A stretch of 64,000 nt of DNA from Hoylesella timonensis 4401737 = DSM 22865 = JCM 15640. GTDB lineage: Bacteria > Bacteroidota > Bacteroidia > Bacteroidales > Bacteroidaceae. This document shows positions 1 through 10,690 of the stretch, one piece after another. Below the pieces are notes generated by a model that saw nothing but the letters and a program-made list of their open reading frames with translations, searched no databases and was not told where the DNA came from. The position numbers were made by a program, and so were the translations under genes. Position 1 is the first letter of the stretch. Each line of letters begins with the position of its first letter. The stretch is taken from the NCBI RefSeq assembly GCF_000455445.1, contig NZ_HG417094.1, forward strand, positions 175,196 through 239,195. Reading direction: 5' to 3'.

Positions 1-26
1 ACATGTGCTCTTTACGTTGCTTAAAG

Positions 27-136
27 CATTGAGATAAGGTGGTTAAGTCATTACTTCAAGGCAACAACTCCATGTAGATAACCACCCAAAAGAGTGCTTT
101 TAGGTGCGTTAAAGAGTTGTTTTAACTCAAAAACAT
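27..136 (+). repeat. Degenerate 22-bp periodic intergenic array (locus A)
   Basis: Units begin at 27, 49, 71, 93 and 115, exactly 22 bp apart. The first is CATTGAGATAAGGT, then CATTACTTCAAGGC, CATGTAGATAACCA and two more diverged units ending in GTTAAAG or TTTAACTC. The same unit and period recur at 12197, 28127, 50109 and, inverted, at 60846. The left boundary may lie outside the window, so an associated hairpin like those at loci B, D and E cannot be excluded. Confidence 0.6.
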
Positions 137-330
137 GACAAAAATTGGTTGGAAAGATGCACTTTCGAGCTGGTTTTCTTTCTAAAATCAAAAAAATAAA
201 AAACGCGATTTGTCAAGATAATTCACAGTTTTACCATTTGCCGTTGCTGTGACTTTTTTCTGTACATCGCTCTCTTCTATATGCTGGCAAAACACCTCGA
301 GTACTGTTGAGGAAGGAGAGACCACAAAAA

Positions 331-352
331 AAGCAACCATTTCTGGTTGCTT
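331..352 (-). terminator. Rho-independent terminator of the outer-membrane protein gene
   Basis: A perfect 9-bp stem (AAGCAACCA / TGGTTGCTT) with a TTTC loop is followed, reading leftward, by a run of seven T residues. It lies 34 bp past the stop codon of the gene at 386-964. Confidence 0.85.
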
Positions 353-385
353 GATAAGTTTTCCTTTTGCTGAAAGGAGTTCGAC

Positions 386-964
386 TTACAAACCGAACTT
401 GTAACCCAATGTTACTTGGAATACACTGTTTTTTGCTTTTCCGTTCTCCCATGCTTTGGTAATACCCCAGTTGTAACGTCCGTCGATGAAGACATTTGCA
501 AACTCGTATGAAACACCTACAGGCATAGAGAAGTCAAACGTCTTGTTGTTAAAGTCGTTCTTGCCCACTAAGAATGCAGGTTGAATACCTAATTTTACAG
601 CCAATCCCGGTACAACATATACGTTAGCCATTACAGGAACATTGATGTAGCCTAAATCCAGCTTAGTATCTTTCTTCTTAAATTCTTTGCCAAGGAAGTC
701 TAATTTAAAGCCGTCATCGAACTTTACACCTTCCTGTGCATACATGGCACCTGCAGAAAGGCTTACAATGTCAGTGATTTGATACTCTAATTCAGCACCT
801 GCAACAAATCCAACCTTCATCTTGGTGTTGTCAAACTCGGTCATAGTAGCACCCGTTACACCTACTTGAGGCTTCAAAGAAAGTGAACCTACTTCATGTT
901 GTGCAAATGCACCTACAGACGATAGCAGTACTACTGCCATTAAAATCATTTTTTTCATCTTCAA
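386..964 (-). CDS. Outer-membrane beta-barrel (porin-family) protein
   Basis: A 192-residue secreted protein. Residues 1-22 form a signal peptide (basic start, hydrophobic core, cleavage after AFA-Q). The rest alternates short amphipathic strands ending in aromatic residues, and the C-terminus ends in LGYKFGL with the terminal aromatic-rich strand typical of small Bacteroidota beta-barrels (outer membrane protein beta-barrel domain, PorT-like/OMP_b-brl_2). It probably sits in the outer membrane; no substrate can be read from the sequence. It is monocistronic: a promoter box lies at 1040-1047 and a strong terminator at 331-352. The family assignment is good, the function unknown. Confidence 0.8.
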   Translation of the reverse strand: MKMKKMILMAVVLLSSVGAFAQHEVGSLSLKPQVGVTGATMTEFDNTKMKVGFVAGAELEYQITDIVSLSAGAMYAQEGVKFDDGFKLDFLGKEFKKKDTKLDLGYINVPVMANVYVVPGLAVKLGIQPAFLVGKNDFNNKTFDFSMPVGVSYEFANVFIDGRYNWGITKAWENGKAKNSVFQVTLGYKFGL

Positions 965-1039
965 TCTTTTTTACAATTAAAAACTTTACCTAATTATATT
1001 AGAATAATAATTTACATTTCCTTTGTAAATGTTCGCTGG

Positions 1040-1047
1040 CAAATATA
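1040..1047 (-). promoter_or_regulatory. Promoter -7 box (TATATTTG) for the beta-barrel gene
   Basis: Matches the Bacteroidota -7 consensus TAnnTTTG on the minus strand and lies about 75 bp upstream of the start codon at 964. Confidence 0.6.
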
Positions 1048-1116
1048 GACCTAAATATGCGATAAGCAATCATTAGCCCTTGTTTTTTATGGTAAAAAAA
1101 TATTATTACAAATTTA

Positions 1117-4100
1117 TTAACGCAAATGATGAGGAATCTGCTCTATCAGTGCTTTGAATAAAGGATTGGCAGATAAAATGGACTTGTTGCCTAATATGAT
1201 AAGCTGTTTGCGTGCGCGTGTTATCGCTACATTCAACTTCCTGTCAATCAGTTTGTTGTCCTCATAAAAACTATTGGACGTCAGGAAATCCAATTGATAT
1301 CGGTGCTGGACAGTGAACGAATAGATGATGATGTCTCGTTGGCTGCCTTGATACCGCTCTACGGTGTCGATGCACACGTCTTTCAGCGCCGTGTTGCCAG
1401 TCTTCTCTACCTCCTGTCGTATCATTGCAATCTGGTTACGATACGGCACAATAACGCCAACAGTGCGTAAAGGATCAAAGTTTTTTTGTGTCAATGTATA
1501 GATACGGTTCAACAAATCTGCCACTTTCTGCGCTTCGTCGATATTCACTTTGTCCGATTTCCCCATGGCTTCGTTCTTCTTAGAGGCATAGTATAGCAGT
1601 CGATGCTGTACCAGTTGTTGGTCTGTCTCGTCCTTAGGCTCGCCTAAGTAACCAATATCAACTGACAATTGGTGAGGGAGTGGTACGGGTTGTAGCTGCT
1701 CTTTGAAGTAAAACATGCGATTGGGAAAAGCCGAAAGTTCAGGATGCATTCTTCCTTGTTTGTGCAGTATGCCCGTAAAGTCGGTTCGCCCTTGTTGCTC
1801 TTCCCAATGTATGAGACGTTCAAAAAGCGAGTTGCGACAGTTGGAAAGTCCGATGGAAAGTAGTTCTGGGACGTCCACCTTTGATTCCTCTTCACTTTGT
1901 TGAACAACGGCAGGTAATTGTTTATAATCGCCAATGAGAATAAATTTGTCGATGCTGGGCTTGTTTCCTTCGTTCGATGTCGTGGCATTTGCAGTAGAAC
2001 AATGATGCGCCAAGATACCGATGAGGTTGGGTTCGAGTATCTGACTGGCTTCGTCAACGATGGCTAAGCTAAAATGCTTCAATGCAAAGATGAAGGGTTT
2101 GTGCATCATCATTGAGGTGGTGCTGACAATGATGCGTGTTTTTTCAAGTCGTCTTTGCAGGTCGGTGAGCTTTGTATGGTGTTTAATGGCTTGTCCCAAA
2201 AGATGAGATGTGAAGCGTGGCTCGCAGCTAAATTCATTGCCTAAACGCAAATAATCAAGGTCAGCACTTGTCAACATACTGCAAATTTCATCAACAGCTC
2301 GATTCGTGTATGCCATTAGGAGCAAGTTAGTGCCTGAATTAGCTAACTCTTCTTCCACCATATAGCGCAGTGCCATGGATGTCTTACCCGTACCGGGAGG
2401 TCCAACTAATAAGAAATAGTCGCATGCCTGTTTCGCCTGAAGCAACACATCGTCATAATCAGGGTGATAACTTTTCGTCAGCGTTCTTGTTTTGTCAATC
2501 TGTGGTTTGCGTTGACCAAGCAACAAATCACGCCTATCTTTTTGTGTTGTCATCAGCGTGTGCAAGGCATGAAAAGCAGAACTACCACTGGCATCGGAGG
2601 CACTATGTTCCACAGCATACACCAAAGGTGTACGACGAGGATGTGTTTCTTCATCACGATGAACAAAGAGGATATCTTCATTTTGTTGTGCATCGGCAAG
2701 GTGGATCACGATTTCATGGGTTTTGATGTCTTTCATAAATCCCTTAAATAAGATGCTTCGACGTACATCGGGTACGGCATCGGGATGATAACCATAGAGA
2801 TATACCATGTCTCCACGTCTAAAGTTGGGCAGGAATTCTGCACCTTGGTCGGGTACGGAGAGCGTGATTTCATCAAAACCCCGTTGTCCTGTCCGTGTTT
2901 TCTTGGTGATGTATAGCCCAGTGTAGATGTTCCCCATTTCCCTTTTTTCACTCAGAGGCATACTCCACAAGTCGGCATTGCTGCGCCCATTGCCATCGGC
3001 AGACCCTGCTTTTGAAATGAGTTGTTCTTTCAAAACAAATGTCATCATTCTACAGAAATACGCTTTTTCAAGCAAAGACATCTCCTGTAGTGGTTGCGTA
3101 ATAGCTTTTATCTGAGGCAACAGATAGCGATTGTAGAAGAAAGTGTCGTTTTTTGCAGTGTTCAGCGTCTGTGCATTCAACAGGTTCAGCATGTCGCCAA
3201 AGCCGCCGACAGCACTGCTCATGTCGGTAGCCACGATAAGATTGCGGAGCTTGATGGTCTCTTGGAGCAGCATGTCCAATCTGGTAACAGAAAGTAAACC
3301 AGCAGGGAGCGGATATTTAGAATACAACAAAAAAATCTGGGTTGCACTGTTGGACAGCTGAAAATTGTATTTCAGCACACCAGCATATAGTAACGCCTGA
3401 ACATAATGCGGCTCAACGTGCTGTGTACCATGTGAGTTGCGGCGGTTGTACTCCAAGTTCATATTCTTTCCCGACTTCTGTTCTACTAACAATCGGAAGT
3501 CTGTTGTCATCAAGTCTACACGTCCCTGAATGCCTAAGGTCTCGCAAACAAATGACGGTTCCAATATGGCATGGTTGCGCTGATAAGTCTTGAAGAGTTC
3601 CGTGACAATCTGTTGCATGTTCTGCGCTTGCTTGGCAGCATCGGTCTTGAACAAAGTTGGGTTGAGTGTGGTGCAGGTGCAGTATTCCAAAGCCTTTTCT
3701 TGATAGTTCTCTTTCAAGGTCTCCGCCAAACTAAAGGGACGGTCTGGCTGTGCAAAAACCATATTGTCTAATGCGCACCCCGCAAAGTTTCCTAAAATGG
3801 TATGTTGCGTGTTTGGTTTCTCCCTCATGCGATTTAGCGTGTAAACGGCAGGGTGATGACCATAATCTGTAAAGCAAGCAGCAAGAGAACTAATGTCAAT
3901 GAGGCAATCGGGTTCTACAACAATCAGACGAGGTGTAATGAGATATTCTTCTATCTGGCAATCCAAAAGGTTGAGTTGCATGCCAGTTCGCAGGATTTCT
4001 TGGAGATACGACATATCTGCAAACTGTTGTTTGCTGGCGTATTCCACTTGAAGGAGCTGTTCGTCCGTATCACCATCTGGCAGTACCCATATATATTGGT

Positions 4101-4548
4101 CGTCCCAGTGTCTCACAATGCAACGGATGTAGCGTTTGTCCAGTCGCAATCCTTTCTGTAACTCCTGCCCACGAGCGGGTAATTTTTCCACCAAAAAGGA
4201 AGGGATGGCTTCACGAAACACCGAAGAGATAAATACACAAAGGGAACGAAGATCGTACAAAACATCCTCGGGCAATAAACGTGAACTGCTGTTGGAATGA
4301 CGCCGCATCCTATGAATGGCGTGGGTATCTTGGGCTGATATTTGGCATTGCGAGCAGAGACGGTCTACCCTTGCACGAAGGTCACCAAAGCTGTAAGTAC
4401 TGTTTCGTAAGCCAGCAGCACACGTCATGACCAAGGTTTCATGCATCATTTTATTGACAAGTGCAGGAGAGTGTTCATTTGTTTCAATGATTGTCCCCAC
4501 TTGTTGATAAAGCTCTTTGGCTGTGATATAGGTATCTGTCTTGTTCAT
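1117..4548 (-). CDS. Dna2-like PD-(D/E)XK nuclease fused to superfamily 1 helicase
   Basis: An 1143-residue protein. The N-terminal half contains a Cas4/Dna2-like nuclease core: GRVDL with Asp345, then VEQKSGK with Glu356 and Lys358 (the E-x-K of PD-(D/E)XK enzymes), followed by a helix with YVQALLYAGVL. The C-terminal half is an SF1 helicase of the UPF1/DNA2/NAM7 type: Walker A GPPGTGKT (Lys722), a DEAS Walker B in LAIVDEASQ, a glutamine motif ILIGDYKQLPAV, and the C-terminal motifs ERYQGSQRD and NVAITRARK. Likely role: processing of DNA ends, flaps or invading DNA; which of these cannot be told from sequence. I could not identify the four cysteines of an Fe-S cluster with confidence. The gene stands alone between divergent promoters, with no defence genes beside it, which favours a housekeeping repair role. 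Confidence 0.8.
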   Translation of the reverse strand: MNKTDTYITAKELYQQVGTIIETNEHSPALVNKMMHETLVMTCAAGLRNSTYSFGDLRARVDRLCSQCQISAQDTHAIHRMRRHSNSSSRLLPEDVLYDLRSLCVFISSVFREAIPSFLVEKLPARGQELQKGLRLDKRYIRCIVRHWDDQYIWVLPDGDTDEQLLQVEYASKQQFADMSYLQEILRTGMQLNLLDCQIEEYLITPRLIVVEPDCLIDISSLAACFTDYGHHPAVYTLNRMREKPNTQHTILGNFAGCALDNMVFAQPDRPFSLAETLKENYQEKALEYCTCTTLNPTLFKTDAAKQAQNMQQIVTELFKTYQRNHAILEPSFVCETLGIQGRVDLMTTDFRLLVEQKSGKNMNLEYNRRNSHGTQHVEPHYVQALLYAGVLKYNFQLSNSATQIFLLYSKYPLPAGLLSVTRLDMLLQETIKLRNLIVATDMSSAVGGFGDMLNLLNAQTLNTAKNDTFFYNRYLLPQIKAITQPLQEMSLLEKAYFCRMMTFVLKEQLISKAGSADGNGRSNADLWSMPLSEKREMGNIYTGLYITKKTRTGQRGFDEITLSVPDQGAEFLPNFRRGDMVYLYGYHPDAVPDVRRSILFKGFMKDIKTHEIVIHLADAQQNEDILFVHRDEETHPRRTPLVYAVEHSASDASGSSAFHALHTLMTTQKDRRDLLLGQRKPQIDKTRTLTKSYHPDYDDVLLQAKQACDYFLLVGPPGTGKTSMALRYMVEEELANSGTNLLLMAYTNRAVDEICSMLTSADLDYLRLGNEFSCEPRFTSHLLGQAIKHHTKLTDLQRRLEKTRIIVSTTSMMMHKPFIFALKHFSLAIVDEASQILEPNLIGILAHHCSTANATTSNEGNKPSIDKFILIGDYKQLPAVVQQSEEESKVDVPELLSIGLSNCRNSLFERLIHWEEQQGRTDFTGILHKQGRMHPELSAFPNRMFYFKEQLQPVPLPHQLSVDIGYLGEPKDETDQQLVQHRLLYYASKKNEAMGKSDKVNIDEAQKVADLLNRIYTLTQKNFDPLRTVGVIVPYRNQIAMIRQEVEKTGNTALKDVCIDTVERYQGSQRDIIIYSFTVQHRYQLDFLTSNSFYEDNKLIDRKLNVAITRARKQLIILGNKSILSANPLFKALIEQIPHHLR

Positions 4549-4620
4549 ACATCAAAAGTTCACCTCCATGGTGTGCAAGTTAAATAGTGTTTCGTTTGCG
4601 TTCATCGTCCGCATGGAGTG

Positions 4621-4628
4621 CAAAGATA
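4621..4628 (-). promoter_or_regulatory. Promoter -7 box (TATCTTTG) for the nuclease-helicase gene
   Basis: Minus-strand TAnnTTTG match about 73 bp upstream of the ATG at 4548. It is back to back with the plus-strand box at 4675-4682, so the two genes share a short divergent control region. Confidence 0.6.
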
Positions 4629-4674
4629 ACCAAAAATATCTACTTCATCTTGCCATTATTCTTTCATTTTTGGT

Positions 4675-4682
4675 TATATTTG
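4675..4682 (+). promoter_or_regulatory. Promoter -7 box (TATATTTG) that decides the deaminase start
   Basis: The box ends two bases before an in-frame GTG at 4684. Transcription would begin beyond that GTG, so the upstream start cannot be used and the ATG at 4717 (or 4720) is the real one. Confidence 0.6.
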
Positions 4683-4716
4683 TGTGCAGGATAGCTGCAA
4701 TCCTTACTATATAACA

Positions 4717-5187
4717 ATGATGAATCAAAAAGATATTATGCGCAGGGCGATAGCCTTGTCTGAAGAGAGTGTGTTGTCGGGTGGGGGACCCTTTGGTGCT
4801 GTCATTGCAAAAGGAGGCAATATTATCGCAGAAGCCTCGAATACAGTAACGATAGACCATGACCCTACGGCTCATGCAGAGGTGAATGCGATTAGAAAAG
4901 CAACGCAAAAATTGGGGACATTCGATTTGACGGGATGTGATATTTACACATCGTGTGAACCTTGTCCCATGTGTTTGGGTGCCATTTACTGGGCACATTT
5001 GGACCGTATCTTTTACGCCAACAATCGGAAAGATGCCGCCCGTATAGGTTTTGATGACGACTTTATTTATCAAGAGATAGCCTTGAGTCCCGCTGAGCGA
5101 CACAAACAAATGCAAGTTTTACTACCCGATGAGGCTCGAAAGGCTTTTGACAGTTGGGCAGAAAAGTTGGACAAAACCGAATATTGA
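4717..5187 (+). CDS. Nucleoside/guanine deaminase (cytidine-deaminase fold)
   Basis: 156 residues from the ATG at 4717. The zinc site is complete: His-Ala-Glu in PTAHAEVNAI supplies one ligand and the proton-shuttle Glu, and CEPCPMC supplies two Cys ligands. The C-terminal block CLGAIYWA followed by DAARIGFDDDFIY closely resembles guanine deaminases of the GuaD type rather than TadA, so the likely reaction is guanine to xanthine plus ammonia in purine salvage. The start is chosen because the promoter box at 4675-4682 excludes the upstream GTG. The gene is monocistronic and convergent with the hydrolase gene. Confidence 0.85.
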   Translation: MMNQKDIMRRAIALSEESVLSGGGPFGAVIAKGGNIIAEASNTVTIDHDPTAHAEVNAIRKATQKLGTFDLTGCDIYTSCEPCPMCLGAIYWAHLDRIFYANNRKDAARIGFDDDFIYQEIALSPAERHKQMQVLLPDEARKAFDSWAEKLDKTEY

Positions 5188-5195
5188 TGCCCTTT

Positions 5196-5228
5196 AGGAA
5201 TGCCGTAGTAAAGAAAATACGGCAGCCT
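5196..5228. terminator. Possible terminator hairpin between convergent genes
   Basis: Arms TGCCGTA (5201-5207) and TACGGCA (5218-5224) plus an outer AGG/CCT lie between the converging genes ending at 5187 and 5253. The T-run is weak, so confidence is low. Confidence 0.35.
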
Positions 5229-5252
5229 TTCTACGCTTTTGGCAAGAAAGTC

Positions 5253-6248
5253 TTATTGTCCACCCAACCTATTAAAATAGGTGATGAGTTCTTCCCACGT
5301 TTTGAATTCATCGCTACCATACACCAAACAAGTACCCATGAAATCGTTTTCTAAGGTTGGCGTAATGAGATAATCGCCCAAGAGCAAATGCTTTTGGTTG
5401 GTAAAGATTACTTTGTTGTATGCTGGTGTAGATAGGTATTCCTCTACCCATGTTTGTACATCGGTCAAACTCGTATGCTCATTCGTTGGTGCAGGTGCAG
5501 TAATCAACACGTGGTACTGCTCTATGAGCATCTCATAAGCCTTGTGCATGCTCGATGTGGCTTTGCCGAAGCTGTCATGCAAGGTCTCGTAATCAATGTA
5601 AATAACGGGTCTTTCACGCTTTTCTTGCTTGTCGTCAATCCATCGAATGACGGGAATGAGATAATGAAATGCCACCTTGTTGGTTAATTGGTGCGCTCCG
5701 TGAAAGCGTATCGCGTTGGGGTAGTGTTCATAAAACAGGTCAAAAGTATGCACCAGTGGGTCTTTATCGCCAAATAAGCCATACACTCTTTGCCTTTCTT
5801 CGTCCGTGATAGCCTGAAAACATTGTTGGGTTATCTCTTTATACTCATTGACTAAAGATTTCGTAACGATGACTTCTTGAACCCCGTCTTTACGTGGATT
5901 CAAAAATGTTTGTTTGCCCATCATGTTGTGGTCATGCATGGTTTCGCCCATTTGGAAAGCGGGATTTACCACAATACGGTCGTAACCTTTCAGCATCTCT
6001 GTGTACATGCCACCCATGGAAGAGCCAATGATGAGGTCGGGTTGATGTTCTTGGCACAGCTTTTTCAATAATTCAATAGCCTCGGCTGGGTGTATTGGCA
6101 AATCTTCTGCTATGATATTCGCTTCGGGGAGCAATTCTTTGAGAATGCTGACCGTTCCCGATTGAGCGGATGACATAAAGCCATGCACATACATAATGGT
6201 CTTACCAACCATCAAATCAGGATATTGTTTTTGGCGTATGGTGTCCAT
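5253..6248 (-). CDS. YqiA/YcfP-type hydrolase fused to degenerate HAD nucleotidase domain
   Basis: 331 residues in two parts. Residues 12-205 are an alpha/beta hydrolase of the YqiA/YcfP esterase type: oxyanion region YVHGFMSS, nucleophile elbow GSSMG with Ser77, a later Asp in FGDKDPLVHTF and a His in FHGAHQL. Residues 213-331 resemble a 5'(3')-deoxyribonucleotidase (NT5C-like HAD): IYIDYETL at the first strand, NQKHLLLGDYLI and a terminal YGSDEFKTWEEL. The expected DxD nucleophile pair reads D219-Y-E221, and the usual DD after GDYLI is replaced by T296-P297, so the second domain is probably not a phosphatase. The natural substrate is unknown. Confidence 0.7.
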   Translation of the reverse strand: MDTIRQKQYPDLMVGKTIMYVHGFMSSAQSGTVSILKELLPEANIIAEDLPIHPAEAIELLKKLCQEHQPDLIIGSSMGGMYTEMLKGYDRIVVNPAFQMGETMHDHNMMGKQTFLNPRKDGVQEVIVTKSLVNEYKEITQQCFQAITDEERQRVYGLFGDKDPLVHTFDLFYEHYPNAIRFHGAHQLTNKVAFHYLIPVIRWIDDKQEKRERPVIYIDYETLHDSFGKATSSMHKAYEMLIEQYHVLITAPAPTNEHTSLTDVQTWVEEYLSTPAYNKVIFTNQKHLLLGDYLITPTLENDFMGTCLVYGSDEFKTWEELITYFNRLGGQ

Positions 6249-6270
6249 TTATTTAGAGTTTAGTGATGTG

Positions 6271-6278
6271 CAAATGTA
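6271..6278 (-). promoter_or_regulatory. Promoter -7 box (TACATTTG) for the YqiA-like gene
   Basis: Minus-strand TAnnTTTG match 22 bp upstream of the start codon at 6248. Confidence 0.55.
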
Positions 6279-6365
6279 GCTTTTTTTGAGGAATTGTACA
6301 AGTGTCCCTCGTCGTCTCTTCCGTTTTTTTAATCAATAAGGCTATTGAATCAGCGAAAAAATCGT

Positions 6366-6373
6366 TATCTTTG
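6366..6373 (+). promoter_or_regulatory. Promoter -7 box (TATCTTTG) for the beta-galactosidase gene
   Basis: Plus-strand TAnnTTTG match with a TTG about 20 bp upstream, giving a leader of about 55 nt before the ATG at 6433. Confidence 0.6.
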
Positions 6374-6408
6374 TGGCAGTAATGCTAACCTCATAGGATA
6401 GTTTGTAG

Positions 6409-9603
<3,195 letters not shown>

Positions 9604-9623
9604 TCAAACGAAATCTCTAAAAA

Positions 9624-9663
9624 TCCTCTGCCATTCGTCAGCTGAGTGGCGAATGGCAGAGGA
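9624..9663. terminator. Hairpin between convergent genes
   Basis: A perfect 14-bp stem (9624-9637 with 9650-9663, TCCTCTGCCATTCG and its complement) lies midway between the converging genes ending at 9603 and 9697. There is no long T-run on either strand, so it may act bidirectionally or only protect 3' ends. Confidence 0.6.
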
Positions 9664-9696
9664 CGAAAGTTGGGTGAGAATGTTGTTAGCGTAAGT

Positions 9697-10227
9697 TTAC
9701 AAGAACATCTTACGTGCGAACTCCCACACAACAATGCCAGCAGTTACCGAGACATTGAGCGAGTGTTTAGTGCCAAATTGGGGTATCTCTAAACATCCGT
9801 TGCACGCATCAACAGTGGTTTGGTTCACACCTTTCACCTCATTGCCAAACACTACGGCATATCGCTGATGACGGTTGAGTGTGAGGTGTTGTAGCTTTGT
9901 AGAACCTTCTACCTGCTCAATGCTATATACGAAATATCCGTTTCCTTTCAATTCTTCTACCGCTTCTGTGGCTGATGCAAAGTATCGCCACGCTACACTA
10001 TCCTCTCCACCGAGAGCAGTCTTGTGTATTTCGGGATGTGGGGGCGTGGCGGTGATGCCACACAGATATACCGCTTCTACTCGAAAGGCGTCGCACGACC
10101 GAAATACAGACCCTACATTATATAATGAGCGCACATCGTCAAGCACAACGATGAGAGGTAGTTTGTCGGCTTCTTTGAACTCTTCTACCGACAAGCGGTT
10201 CATTTCTATGGTCTTGAGCTTTCTCAC
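9697..10227 (-). CDS. SpoU/TrmH-family RNA 2'-O-methyltransferase
   Basis: 176 residues, a minimal SPOUT methyltransferase without the N-terminal RNA-binding extension of TrmB/RlmB types. Three family motifs are visible: the N-terminal VVLDDVRSLYNVGSVFR (with the conserved NxGxxxR), a central YAVVFGNEVKGV, and the C-terminal knot LNVSVTAGIVVWE that binds S-adenosylmethionine. It probably methylates a ribose in tRNA or rRNA; the target position is not readable. It is the last gene of a probable three-gene operon (U32 protein, SufE, this gene), with a 15-bp gap to the SufE gene. Confidence 0.88.
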   Translation of the reverse strand: MRKLKTIEMNRLSVEEFKEADKLPLIVVLDDVRSLYNVGSVFRSCDAFRVEAVYLCGITATPPHPEIHKTALGGEDSVAWRYFASATEAVEELKGNGYFVYSIEQVEGSTKLQHLTLNRHQRYAVVFGNEVKGVNQTTVDACNGCLEIPQFGTKHSLNVSVTAGIVVWEFARKMFL

Positions 10228-10242
10228 TTTTTTGATAAATGA

Positions 10243-10665
10243 TTATAACAGCTTGGATTGATACACCACAGCATACATTTTCATTTGTTTTGTCATCGCC
10301 AACAGTCCATTGGCACGAGTGGGCGAGAGATGTTCACGAAGTCCGATGCGGTCGATGAAATACAAGTCTGCATCAATAATTTCTTTCGGTGTGTGATTGC
10401 TCACCACGCGAATAAGTAAGGCAATAATGCCTTTAACAATCAGCGCATCGCTGTCTGCGGTGAATATCAATCTGCCGTCTTTCTCGTCGCATTGCAGCCA
10501 AACCCTACTTTGGCAGCCATCTATCAGGTTTGATTCTGTTTTGTATTGCTCATCTAATGGCTCTAATTCGTTGCCTAAATCAATGAGCATCTGATACTTG
10601 TCCATCCAGTCGGTGAACTCTGAAAACTCTTCTATTACCTCGTCTTGCAGTTCGTTTATGGTCAT
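10243..10665 (-). CDS. sufE: SufE-family sulfur acceptor
   Basis: 140 residues, full length for SufE. The reactive cysteine is Cys51 in NLIDGCQSRVW, the hallmark that accepts persulfide sulfur from a cysteine desulfurase and passes it to the Fe-S assembly scaffold. The second conserved block SDALIVKGIIALLI is also present. It lies between the U32-family gene (25-bp gap) and the TrmH-type gene (15-bp gap), so the three are probably co-transcribed. No suf or isc genes are in the window; the partner desulfurase must be elsewhere. Confidence 0.88.
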   Translation of the reverse strand: MTINELQDEVIEEFSEFTDWMDKYQMLIDLGNELEPLDEQYKTESNLIDGCQSRVWLQCDEKDGRLIFTADSDALIVKGIIALLIRVVSNHTPKEIIDADLYFIDRIGLREHLSPTRANGLLAMTKQMKMYAVVYQSKLL

Positions 10666-10690
10666 ATCTTTCTCCTTTTTCCTTGTTTGT

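Larger units (their letters stand above)
1..385. other. Intergenic region with 22-bp repeat array and terminator
   Basis: I see no credible gene here. Positions 27-136 hold a degenerate 22-bp-period array (listed separately), positions 140-240 are AT-rich without recognisable structure, and 331-352 is the terminator of the leftward outer-membrane protein gene. Short open frames in this stretch cross the terminator and have no recognisable composition. Confidence 0.6.

Noticed and set aside
231-452. 73-codon frame on the minus strand
   Set aside because: It overlaps the 3' end of the beta-barrel gene and runs through that gene's terminator hairpin; composition is not protein-like.
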